From: Rutpela maculata
Taxonomy: Eukaryota; Arthropoda; Insecta; Coleoptera; Cerambycidae
Reading direction: 5' to 3'
NCBI GenBank assembly: GCA_936432065.2
Contig: OW386293.2
Coordinates: 19,728,234-19,792,233 of the forward strand
Length of the DNA: 64,000 nt
A program made the translations under genes and the position numbers. Within the stretch, counting starts at the first letter, position 1; the number at the start of each line of letters is the position of its first letter. This document shows positions 44,738-55,229 of the stretch, one piece after another. Under the pieces are notes generated by a model. That model was not told the DNA's origin, searched no databases, and saw only the letters and a program-made list of their open reading frames with translations.

Positions 44738-45095
44738 TACATGATTATCAAACAACGTCCCACATTTTTAGAAATAACGATTAATAAATCGCGGAGATAT
44801 GCCAGTCAAAAATGTTTGTAAACTGTCAAAAAAAAACAGAAAAAAATAACTTGGCAAAATATTTTAGGGTGTAATACAGGGCCCTTGGAGACTTAACTGG
44901 CATTGAGGAAATACAGGCTGTTCCATTTAAAAAAATTACACTTTCTTGTGTGACTCGTTTTTGTGACACCTTGCATAATAAGTTGTAGTAGAGACGAAAC
45001 ATTGAAAGTTTTATTAAGAAAGTTTTTTTATAAAGTTAGCCGTTTTGCACAATCTTCCGAGAAAACACTGACTGGACAGTTGGACACCCTTTATA

Positions 45096-46346
45096 CCTTA
45101 ATATACATTATTAAAAATGATTACAATTTTATATATAAAAAACTATTACTCCATTAATATTTGAGTTAGTAGCATCGGCCAAAAAACAAATGAAAGATAA
45201 TTGTGTGCTCTAGAACTTTTATTAAAATAATTTTTTTTAAAATTGACTAGAAATTTCAGTACAAACGTCTCGAGTTTACAAATTTTTAGTTTCTTTTTCC
45301 GGTTAGCGCACGCGCCGACCGGAAGTTTCGTCTGCCAGCGTAATTGGGTTATGTGAAGTACATATACTAACTACCTAGGCGGACAGATATCGATAATCAT
45401 TCGATTTAAAAATAAATGCCTCCCCACCTCCCTATCCCCCACCATACCAAAACGTTCCAGACAGAAAAAAATTTTGTACTTATATGGTCTCTTCGATTAC
45501 CCATGATACAAAGAATAGAAGGTATGATCTTCAGTTCGCCAAATTCGGTCCGGTTGGCGCAAGACGTCACGCGGTGATAGCGGGATTTTAAATTATATAG
45601 GATTTTCCTCATGATAAAAAGAATTTGTATCATGGATTTGCCTGAACTCATTGGAATTTTGAATAAATAGGGATTCTTAGTGTTCTTAGTAACCATCGTT
45701 CTTTATAAATGAGCTTTATCTCCGCGCAAATACGTTTTAAACATATTGTCACTTTTACATGATGCCAATGCACAACGCATTTTTATAACTAAAGGTTATT
45801 GCAAGATCACTAAAATAAGTAAAATAATCCAAAAAACAACTACCACAGACGTCGGCAAACTCACTTTTACGAAGGAAGCGGGTAGAAAATTATCACCGCG
45901 TGACGAAACAACTGTCGATTTGGCTCCGCCCACATGCGCAATATCATACCTTGTATTCTTTGTATCATGTCGATTACCGACTGGCAGACGGTAACCACTC
46001 GTTGTCGAATTTGCACGCTATTTCCTATACTATAATCTTCTTTGTATTGTTTTGTAAGATTCAGTTTCAGCAAAAAATATTACACACTTATCTTTTTCAC
46101 TTAAAGTAAACGTTTTTCTTAAAGTAGCTCAAGTACTGAGTTGTCAATAAACTAATTTGACATTTACAAGTGATGTTGTCTTTTATTTCCTTAGTCTACT
46201 TTGTGAATCATTATTTTTTTCGTAGCATTTCGACAAAACGCAATATTCACTTTAAAAGCTTATAAAACCAACACTCTGTATAATTTCCATGACAAATGTG
46301 GACTTTTTGGAAAGGGGAAACAATGGGTTTCCAGCTGTGAGAAAAT
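45096..46346. other. Spacer with a diverged inverted repeat
   Basis: CATGATACAAAGAATAGAAG and GTCACGCGGTGATAGCGGG (45510-45590) are mirrored at 45880-45975 (CACCGCGTGACGAAAC and TTCTTTGTATCATGTCGATT), about 280 bp apart. This probably marks an old foldback MITE. No gene is seen. Confidence 0.45.
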
Positions 46347-46553
46347 ATACAGGATGTTCCATTTGAAATACCCGAAAATACGCTATGTCATTTCCGGTTA
46401 AACCGGAAATGAGCAAGAAAATACGGATACTCAGGAAATAAATCATCAAAATTAGAAGACTGGTGAAAACCGCATTTCATTATCTCAACTAGTTCAAAAG
46501 TTATATAGGTTTAAAAAGGGTCAAAATATAATGGAGCACTCTGTATATGTTAC
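46347..46553. mobile_element. About 205-bp mariner-type MITE
   Basis: Starts TATACAGGATGTTCCATTTG and ends with the inverted AATGGAGCACTCTGTATA. It contains the hairpin TTTCCGGTTAAACCGGAAA. Its left half resembles the sequence at 168-235 near the window start. Confidence 0.5.
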
Positions 46554-47177
46554 ACATGTATTTTTTAAAATTAACTGAACTAAATGAGTTTTTTTTGTAA
46601 TTCAACAACTAGCGCCCATATTATATCTCTGACGCTCATCAGATAATAAAATTATAAGTAGGTATGGTATGTCTGTAAAAATACAGGATTATTTATTGAA
46701 ATGCTAATTCCTGGTATTATACCCTCTTCAATGCGGATTTGTTCATCTGTCAAATATCTGTGAAGTATAATATATTGACATGATACGTTAACAATATCAT
46801 GAAATTGAAATAACTCCTTTGCAGAGCTGGGAGTAATTAATTACTAAAGTAATTAAATTACTAATTTAACTACTTTTTAAAAAAAAGTAATTGTAATTGA
46901 ATTACATTTTTCAAAGCAGTAATTGTACTTAAAAAGTATTAATTCCTCAAGCGATACTCTGAAAATACCTTTGCAGAGTAATTAATTACTGATAGAAATT
47001 ACTTCATGTAATTTAAATTACTTCTCAATAATTTCAAATCTCTAGAATAATTTGAATACTGTAGAGTTTAATTGTTTTACCGTAATTAAATTATTTTAGA
47101 GTATTTATATTTACATTCCTATTAAAAGGAAACATAAACAAATAATATTATTCATATTTCATAGTTTGTGTCATTTT

Positions 47178-48154
47178 ACTTCCACATCCAGTGGAAGTAT
47201 AGTAACGCAAAAAAAAAACAATTAAAATTTTTTATTGTTCAAAAATGCTTAAAAAGTCATGAAACGTCGAGATTTTCAGTTTGAGCAAAAGAAAATGTCT
47301 GTCTGTCGGTCTGTTTGTCTATATGTAACTTTTTTTGTGAGCACGATTACTCTGGAACCGTTTAAGATATTGACTTGAAATTTGGTACACGCATGTATTG
47401 CGTGGGCGGTGGGTAGTGGGTGCGGTGAACATAATTCGACAATTTCTTCTACATCTCTGAACCGATTAACAAAAATTTTGTTGGGCTTTTAGAGACAACT
47501 TTATAAAATGGTACTAGGCTATTGAAAAGTAAAGAAGGAAAATTTTTTTTCTCGTGCGAAAATAAAAAAAAAAATTGTTGATTTTAATAGTCTGGTATCA
47601 TTCTATCAAGTTTTCTCTAAAGGCCTATCAAAAAATTTTTTCAAATCGTTCAGGGATATAGAAGAAATTGTCGAATTACGAAATCGTTTTCTTAAGCACG
47701 GCACCGCGCCCTTAACGAGATCTGGAATTAGATTATATTTTGATCTTATTCTGTTGAAGAGTTGGGGGATAAATTAGGGTAAATAGGTAAATCAAGCAAG
47801 TAAGAGTCCATAAAATTGCTATTTGGTATATATAAGAGAAGCTATTAGCCACCCACCCCCACCGCATTATTAAAGGGAGTGAAAAAATAAAATTGTGATT
47901 TAGTGTGTATATAAGAACTAAAGGCCTCATTTTTTTTCTTCATCCACCCCCACTACCACCCTACTACCACCACTCCCATCCCCACTACCAATGTGGCATA
48001 TCGTTTTATGGGTTTTTTGGGGTATGCAATTTCAAATATTATATTACTAAAATTCCATAAACAAGTATTTCCACATACAAAATTTTTTTCGTTGTGAGAG
48101 AATTAGATAGAAAATCAGTATGTGAAAGTAGTGATTCCTTGGGCAGCGGTTTTT
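47178..48154 (+). mobile_element. Helentron-like element, copy 4 (inside hAT)
   Basis: ACTTCCACATCCAGTGGAAG at the 5' end, AAACGTCGAGATTTTCAG, a TCTG tract, CTGGAACCGTTTAAGATATT, CCACCCC blocks, and TATGTGAAAGTAGTGATTCC to GCAGCGGTTTTT. The subterminal inverted repeat is more diverged here (CAGTATGTGAAAGT). It is interrupted by a 310-bp foldback insert. It lies inside the hAT element with a T-rich junction (CATTTT). Confidence 0.65.
47398..47710. mobile_element. 310-bp foldback insert in Helentron-like copy 4
   Basis: AATTCGACAATTTCTTCTAC at about 47433 is mirrored by GAAGAAATTGTCGAATT at about 47661. Outer GC-rich ends are GCGTGGGCGGTG and GCACGGCACCGCGCCC. The other three family copies read straight from GCATGTAC to TTAACGAG, so the segment between is an insertion. 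No ORF. Confidence 0.65.
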
Positions 48155-48507
48155 GTATTTGCTTTTAGTTATAGATTTTCATTCCTTTGCGATTACTGTC
48201 TTTACTGATTACTAAAAAATTTGTGTTATTCAGTATTTGTATATATTTATAATTATTTGTACACCAACAAATGATCTTATAATTTACTAAACATCTGCAT
48301 TTCCAATTTAACAAATTTAGAAGCTCTAAAGTAATTATAAAAGTAATTTATTTATTCAATTACCATTACCAAATAATTAGTAATTTAATTACATTTTTTT
48401 TAATAGTAATTTAATTACATGGTAATCAAATTACTTTTTAACATTAGTAATTTGTAATTTGTAATTAATTACTTTTTCAAAGTAATTTGCCCAGCTCTGC
48501 TCCTTTG

Positions 48508-49780
48508 TATGTTTATGAATCCAGTTGAATGTGAAATTAGAACCTCAGCATTAACTTGTAATATATGCAATAATTTGTATAGGAACTTGTATGCCTTGCA
48601 TTTTTTGATGATATAGTGACTCATGAAATATAAATAAAAATGGTACAAAATTTTAAAAATAAAATTTACGGGAGCCGCAACGTAATATTAGAGGTTTTGT
48701 AGATCCAAAAAAAAAAAAATGATTCGGATATTTGTTTATCCGATTTTATATCAAAGAACAGTTTAAATATTTTTAAAATTACAAATATAAACGTTGACTT
48801 TTTAAAGAGAAATCCAAATCTATGAAATTCAGGCCATCATTATGAGTGTGGAAAAAATGTATGCATAAACCTTAAAGCTGTCAATGATTCTGCTGAACGT
48901 CAAATTGCGTTGACTTCTCGATTTAATGTTATTACAATAGATGAGCAACAAAAACAAGTACTTTACTGTTAACACAATGTGCAGAAACAAAGAAATGTAC
49001 AAAACCAAACAAATATATAATAAATAAATAATAAAATTTAATTGTTATTAATTATTTACAATTGTGAATAAGTTAAATAAATTCGAGCCTATCCTTAAAA
49101 ACCCGGGACCTCAAAGAATAATATTTTCTATATGTAATATAATTTTCCAAGAAAAAAATTATTATTTAAGTAACTTCATTAGTTATTTACAATTTTAATG
49201 ATATTTTGCTGGTGCTTTTATTAGTAAAATTGTGAAATACATCCTGAAAACTTCAGTTTTCGCACTCTAGTTTCTGCTTGCTTACAAGTAACTATAGTAA
49301 ATTTTGGTTTAGATATGTTTTGGAACATATTTAAAAAGTATATTCGGCAGGCCTAAAGCAGATTTATTTGAGTTTTTCCTTCTGCCCATTTTTTAACACT
49401 TTAAAGTAGATTTTTTCATCGGGTTTCTTAGAAAAAAAGTTACTCGACGATTTTCAATTATTTATATAAAATTTAAAGTGAAAAACCACTTTGGCAATAA
49501 AAAACAAATAGATGAAGCACGCAGCCTAATTTTTGTAGATAACGCAAAATTATTGAAATAGCGTACTCTATGGCGTGGTAGCACATTTTAAAATTCATTT
49601 TTCTTTAAATCAAAAGAGCATTTTTTCTTTTACATAAAAAGGAACATTTCTAAGGGTGAGGCATAAAATATGACAAGCTTTTTTTTGGGTTGATCTAGTG
49701 GACACCTAAAAAAATAAACAAGAAAAAAATGACTGAACATAGTAATACTTGACATGTAGTTAACACAACTATCAAGGATG
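48508..49780. other. AT-rich sequence with a small protein remnant
   Basis: Mostly empty. At 48829-48972 the plus strand reads HHYECGKNVCINLKAVNDSA then ERQIALTSRFNVITIDEQQK before a stop. I recall a similar NLK.VNDSAERGI.LI..FN....DE.QKQ segment from repetitive uncharacterised insect proteins. I treat it as an unidentified element fragment. Confidence 0.35.
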
Positions 49781-49789
49781 AAAAATATG

Positions 49790-52112
49790 TAAAATATCTA
49801 AACCACGTAAACCGTGGGTAACAAATAATATTAAACGTCTTATATCTCTTAGGGATAAAGCTAAAACGAAATTTAAGAAATCTAGATTAGATGCTGACTG
49901 GGACTACTACAAACAAATACGAAATTACAGAGGTGGCGATAAGAAATGAAAAAGGGCATATTATAATTCAAAATTTGCAACAAATAATTCAAAAGTTATT
50001 TGGAAGGAACTTGAATCCTTAAATGTCAACAAACAAAAACATACTGACTGAATTACCTGCACAACTTAAGGAACCCAATAAAATCAACAATCATTTTATA
50101 AACAACATACCAATATCAAATAACAGGAATGATAATTTAATAAATTATTACTTAACTAACACTTTTAAAAATATTCCAACTGATTTTGATTTTAGTTTAG
50201 TAAATGAAGATACTGTTTCAAAAATTTTATATAACATAAAAACACATGCTGTTGGATCGGATGGTATAAACCTCGTTATGTTAAAATGCTGTGGTTCTCA
50301 TATTATTCCATATATTACACACATAGTAAACAGTTGCTTATTGTCTAATACCTTTCCGGCTCAATGGAAACAAGCGCATGTTATTCCAATTCCTAAAATT
50401 TCAAATCCCGTATCTGCCAAAGATTTACGTCCAATAAGCATACTGCCTACATTATCTAAAATTTTAGAGAGAGTAATATATCTACAATTAATTGAACATT
50501 TAAAAAAATACGAAATTATTCCATCTCATCAATCTGGTTTCAGACAGAATCACAGCTGTACTACTGCATTACTGAAAGTGTCCGATGATATTTTAAAAGC
50601 CTCTGATGACAATAAAATTAGTGCTTTAATACTATTAGACTTCACTAAAGCATTTAATACCCTAAACCATCAACTTCTTACAGGTATCTTTCACTTTATT
50701 GGACTAGGTACAAATGCAGTTAGTTTACTAGCTAATTATATGGAAAATCGTACTCAAAGAGTAAAAATAGAAAGCACACTCTCCAACGTCAGTCCGCTTA
50801 AAGTCGGAGTGCCCCAAGGCTCAATTTTAGGACCTTTGTTATTTTGCATTTATACCCGAAATCTTTGTAGTAAATTAGTATATTGTGATTCATATATGTA
50901 CGCAGATGACACACAATTATATTTGTCATTTAACAGGAACAATATTGATGATGCTATAATAAAAATTAATTCAGACCTTAAAGTTATTGAGAAGGCGTCA
51001 ATGGAGCATTCCTTGTTTTTGAACCCTAATAAGTCAAAATTAATTTTATTTGGTAATAAGCTAACTATTTCTAATATTTCCGACGATTTCCATGTAGTAA
51101 TCAATAACACAACCATTCCAGTCGTTCAGAGTGCGTGTAACTTAGGCTTAGAGTTTGATAATATCTTTAAATTCTCTGCACAAATTAGCAAACGTATATA
51201 AAGATCTTATTCAGCCCTAAAATTGTTCTATCCACATAGAAATTATTTATCGGCAAAAATCAAAACCTTGTTATGCGAAACTCTTGTTCTGTCAAATTTT
51301 CTATACTGCGCCCCTGTTTATTATCCATGTCTGGATGTTCTAACGAAAACTAGAATACAAAGGACACAAAATTCATGTATTAGGTATATATTTGGGATAC
51401 CGCGTAGAGAACATATCTCTCATAAACTTAAAGATCTAAAATGGCTAAACATGAACAATCGCTTAAAATTACAAACATTATGTCTTTGTCATCAAATAAT
51501 TACTACGAAAATTCCTAGCTATCTTTATAATAAAATCTGCTTTCACTCAGACGTTCATAACATAAAAACTAGAAAGAGAAATCATATAATACCACCATCT
51601 CATAAAACTAGCCTTTATGAACGGTCTTTTACTCATAATATTTCAAAGCTTTATAATGCAGTCCCAGAAAATATTAATACAATGTCCACTAAACAATTTA
51701 AAATAAATATGTCAAGTTACTTATACAGTAATCAGTAATAAAATAAAAAAATTTAAAAAATAAATAAAAGATTAAAAACAAAAGAAATTATAATATATAT
51801 GTTAAAATAAAACGCTATAATTTTAAAATGGTTTTGTTTAACTGTGCGTCACAATTTAGTCATTTAGTAATTTTAATTAGGATTAAGATAGGCACTGTAA
51901 GTTATACATTTTGTATTCTTATGATATAGTAACCTAGGTTAGTGTATTAATCCGGGGGGTAGTGTCTTGCAATACTTGCTTGAACACAGCCTAGTAGTTT
52001 TCCTCAACCATACAATGGTACTTTATGAATATTTGTTAACCTGTTTTTTGTATATATGGAAGGAAAATAAATGTATTATTATTATTATTATTATTATTGT
52101 TATTATTATATA
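49790..52112 (+). mobile_element. 5'-truncated LINE with (TTA)n tail
   Basis: Coding remains run from the endonuclease-RT linker (about 49799) to the ORF end at 51738. A 3' untranslated region of about 330 bp follows, then ATAAATGTATTATTATTATT, a triplet tail to about 52112. A (TTA)n-type tail is usual for I-like and related clades. The endonuclease is missing. Confidence 0.7.
49799..51738 (+). pseudogene. LINE reverse transcriptase, near full length
   Basis: Linker: KPRKPWVTNNIKRLISLRDK and DYYKQIRNYR, interrupted by a TGA at 49947, then FATNNSKVIWKELESLNVN. The frame shifts near 50035-50045 in an A-rich run. From 50023 a 392-codon ORF carries the RT: TAVGSDGI-type HAVGSDGINLVMLK, KDLRPISILPTLSKILERV, HQSGFRQNHSCTTALL, ALILLDFTKAFNTLNHQLL (catalytic Asp), GVPQGSILGPLLFCIY, and SYMYADDTQLYLS (YADD). 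A single in-frame TAA at 51199-51201 precedes the thumb/C-terminal part 51223-51738 in the same frame (LVLSNFLYCAPVYY, TRIQRTQNSCIRYIFG, LKDLKWLNMNNRLKLQTL). Only two stops and one frameshift over 640 codons, so this is the youngest RT copy here. Jockey/I/CR1-type. Confidence 0.85.
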
Positions 52113-52639
52113 GCGAGGTCATTCTAAAAGATATAATGAGAAAAATTAGACCACGAAAATTTCTAATATTACATAGACTGAAATTACTAAAAAAAATTAC
52201 AATCTTTGTTAATGAAGCTTGGTGAAATTATAGATCTCATGTATGTGCGAACTAGGTAGAGGTAGAAAATTTAAAATATTATTTTTCTAAAAAAAAACTA
52301 GATTTCTGAAAACTTTTAGAACAGCATAAAAAACTGCCATTTACTCACACTGAGACTCCTTTTTTAAATTGTAGGTTTTTAAATATGCTTTACCGAGGGG
52401 CAAACCGCGAAGGAAATAATCTGGTGTTCACTCAGAAGGAAATCCGAGGAAATCTTTGAGGAAATATGTTTTTTCAGATTTCTCCCCCCCCCCGATTTTC
52501 AAATTTTTTTTTTTTTTATTTCTCCCCCCTCCCATCAAAAAATTTTTATCAAAGAGGAAATCTGTGTAATCTTCATCAAAGAGAAAATCTTGTGTAAAAA
52601 ATTTTGGGTGCTTTACAATGGTAATAAAAATGTATTACA
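52113..52639. other. AT-rich sequence with homopolymer runs
   Basis: No gene. A C run and long T run lie at 52484-52530 (TTTCTCCCCCCCCCC and T14-type). Short repeats of GAGGAAATCT/AAATCTTTGAGGAAAT near 52440-52460 and 52550-52590. Confidence 0.4.
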
Positions 52640-52900
52640 AGTACATTGGTATCATCGGAAACTGCAACCATTTGATTGCTTCCTTCTTCTATACCCACTT
52701 TAATTGCTTTTCGAAAAATTATAATATCATACTCTTCGTACAAAATTGCTAAATCTTGCCGTTTTAGAACGCTTCAACCGGAGGTCCCATTAGGAATTAT
52801 ATCCCGCTTCTCTAATTTTGCTGATGTTGGAGTGAGATTCAAGGTATTCTTTATTTCGTATAATGTCGCTTCAGATCAGATTTGTGACTGCAAATGTGAC
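52640..52900 (-). pseudogene. DTD-motif family fragment, minus strand
   Basis: Reading from 52900 down: YEIKNTLNLTPTSAKLEKRD, then EEYDIIIFRKAIKVGIEEGS, NQMVAVSDDTNVLVIHFYYH. Relatives read EEAD.II..Q...........V.VVSDDTDV.VLLLH. This is the acidic core of a PIN/FEN-like family often seen in insect repeats. Here Ala-Asp is Tyr-Asp and the final Asp of DTD is Asn. Stops interrupt the upstream part. It may be a relative of, but not the same subfamily as, the genes at 17.1 and 58.4 kb. Directly downstream of an RT remnant on the same strand. Confidence 0.45.
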
Positions 52901-53089
52901 CTTTGATGCAACTGGTAATAAAATTGATGACTGAAGACTCTACTAACTACTGCCACTCTCTTTTGTTTTGCAATCTCTTTAGTGCTGAACATGTATATCA
53001 ATCAGAAATAACGTATACATCACTAAGTTGTAATAAAAACAAATTTGAAGGGAGAGATATGGACATTTACTGTACCACGATGACGCCAA

Positions 53090-53700
53090 GAAATCAGGCA
53101 TTTTTCAAATATTTTACCAAAATCGTTGATAAGGGATATAGGTCTATAATTAGTCAAATTTGCACGATCTCTTGACTTATAAACGGGGTTACTATTGATA
53201 CTTTCCACACCTCAGGGATTTTAAAGATATTAAACCTTAAATTTACTGTGACGCAATGGTTTTATAATGTACGAATAAACAATTTTAATGAGTTGAACTG
53301 TTATACCATCTGGGCCACTAGATGAGTTATTTCTCAGCGTAGAAATGTTCAAAATTAGTTCTTGATCAGTAACTGGTTTTAAAAATAATGATTCCCTTGG
53401 CATGTTTTTAATTAAATTTTGGTTTTTAGTTTGTGTAATTTTTTGTGCCGTTTCGGGACCAATGTTTAAAAAAAACTCATTAAATCTATCCGCTTTTTCC
53501 TTATCATCAGTAATAATGTTTCCCTGTGCGTCCCGTAAAATAATATTTTGCGTATTATTGTGTGAACTTTTATTTGTTATCCCAGTTATTACGCCCCAAA
53601 TTTGTTTATAATTTTTATTTGAATCTCGAATTTTTTGTTTATAATATTTACTTTTTTCATCTTTAATTATTTTTTAAGTTTATTTCTATACACATCATCA
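53090..53700 (-). pseudogene. LINE linker and RT start, minus strand
   Basis: From about 53700 down: YRNKLKK, SKYYKQKIRDSNKNYKQIWG, VITGITNKSSHNNTQNIILR, EKADRFNEFFLNIGPETAQK, LILNISTLRNNSSSGPDGIT (the SSGPDGI motif that opens the RT domain). After a gap come SRDRANLTNYRPISLINDFG and KIFEKCLI (RT motifs 1-2). It stops there, so both the endonuclease and the catalytic palm are lost. The linker and SSGPDGI part is open for about 150 codons, without its own start codon. CR1/Jockey-type, and different from the other RTs in the window. Confidence 0.72.
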
Positions 53701-54440
53701 GGAATTCTTTAAAGATTCTGCTTTACTACAGCTGATCTATCAATTTGCTTTATTTGAAGAATACAATAAAAAAGTCAGTCATTGTCAGCACATTCTTGCT
53801 TCCTATATAGTTCACCTCTGACATGCCATTTTAGAAAGAAATTAAATGACAGAAATGAGAGTAACCCCTCATTTTAAAAGTCTCCTTAAGGTTTTTTTTA
53901 TTCACAAGGTAATTTTGTCGACTGGTTTTTAACCATTGACAAGATGCTTTCTGAAATGGTGTCACATACGCTGCATCAATTTTTGTAAACCGTCTTAAAC
54001 AATTTTTAAAGTGAATTGTATCTTGTTTCTTTATTGTTTTTGTTAATACATTCCACTATGATTAAAATTATTTGAATATAGCTTGCAGTATAGGTGCATA
54101 TGCATAATATACTAATTTCATAATTAATGTTGGTGGTTAGATGGTAACGTTATGGTTTCACCACGTAATAGCTAAAAGGTATTTGGTTTTAGCTGAATAT
54201 TTACGACCCTTGAGCCAATAAAATATAAATTTGTTTTTAATAACAAAAGTATATACGTTTAATTTAATTAAACCGATATAACAAAATTATTTCATGGAAC
54301 AATATTTAATTAAGTTATCAATTATTCAACTATTTAAATATAATATCATATAAATAATTACTGAAAGCTAAAGCGATGAGTAAACAGTTCTAATTTAATT
54401 TGATAAATATTCGAACTAAATTCGATGAACGTTGTCCAGT
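53701..54440. other. AT-rich sequence, possible LINE linker remains
   Basis: On the minus strand between 53990 and 53710 scattered phrases (TPFQKAS, CQWLKTSRQNYLV) could be the older upstream part of the RT remnant; not firm. The rest is empty. Confidence 0.3.
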
Positions 54441-55025
54441 AAAAGATCTACAGAGTGTCCCAAAATTATGGGTACGTCTGAATAACTCGTGAGGATAGCA
54501 AGATATGAGGAAAATGACCTCGATATAAAAGTTGTTGAGGTCATCGAAGGCACCACTTGGTGACTTTGGATTTGACCTTGAAAGTCATTTTGAAGGTCGT
54601 TTAAAGGTCGACTTTCGTTTTTTAAATAGGAACCCCTATTTTTGACCCCGCATTCTGAAAGAGCGAAAAATGTTGCATTAGAGTTGTAAGTGGTCAAATT
54701 GACCCTGAGGTCTAAAGGTCAAATGTCTCTCGAAATCTCCAGGCTGGTAACTCGTCAGGATGGTGAGATATGAAGAAAATAACTTCTATAAAAGTTGTCG
54801 AGGTCATCGGGGGCACCACTTGGTGACTTTGGATTTGACCTTGAAGGTCACTCGTTTTCAAGGTCATTTGAAGGCCAACTATTGGTTTTTAATTGAGGTC
54901 AAATCGAGGTCATTTCATGATCAACTTCGTCGACTAGGTGGGTTCCCATTTGATAAACAAAAGTTGACCTTCAAATGACCTTTAAATGGAATTCAATGCC
55001 AAAACCCAAGGTCAGCAAGTAGTGC
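54440..55025. repeat. AGGTCA-rich duplicated segment
   Basis: Two direct copies, about 54488-54610 and 54755-54870, share AGATATGARGAAAATRAC, AAAAGTTGTYGAGGTCATCG and CACCACTTGGTGACTTTGGA, TTTGACCTTGAARGTCA. AGGTCA or TGACCT occurs about a dozen times, often as TGACCTTGA/CAAGGTCA. The left end CAGAGTGTCCCAAAATTATG looks like a transposon terminus. A repeat is more likely than an enhancer. Confidence 0.55.
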
Positions 55026-55229
55026 CCCCGACTTCAACTTAAGGTATATTCCAGATTCTCGTTGGCAGTAGCATCAACTGTCTACTAAAAATTATTTTTC
55101 TACATAAAATTGTTTTTGACATATAGCGCCGAGAGACAGTCACCAAACCAACCAACAGAAGGGCGGACGGACGGACAGAAAAGTGAAGAGAAAGGCAGGC
55201 AGGCAGACTGATGGAATTAAAAGACCTTA

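Larger units (their letters stand above)
42211..45095 (+). mobile_element. Palindromic mariner composite with nested termini
   Basis: Long inverted repeats surround a decayed transposase. Left arm: 42211 (ACAAGGTGTCCAGTTAGTGC) through 42325 (ACAAGGTGTAACAAAAAGGA) and 42602 (ACCGGGTGTCCAAAATATTT) to about 42795 (GCGTAAATTGAGGTGC). The right arm (about 44090-45095) contains the reverse complement of all three terminus-like starts in mirrored order. Three terminus pairs, each with a TATAC..GGTGT start, suggest successive insertions or growth of the arms. A 5S-derived SINE interrupts the right arm at 44353-44737. Confidence 0.7.
46822..48499. mobile_element. Non-autonomous hAT element with 8-bp TSD
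   Basis: CTCCTTTG occurs immediately before (46814-46821) and after (48500-48507). The ends are CAGAGCTGGGAGTAATTAAT and, inverted, ...GTAATTTGCCCAGCTCTG. Subterminal regions on both sides are built of AAGTAATTNNATTAC-like units. CAGRGCTGGG ends plus an 8-bp duplication are characteristic of hAT transposons. There is no transposase. About 980 bp of the interior is a Helentron-like copy, so the original element was about 700 bp. Confidence 0.88.

Noticed and set aside
54440..55025. Hormone-response enhancer
   Set aside because: The half-sites lie in a duplicated block with a transposon-like end; regulation is not supported by any nearby gene.
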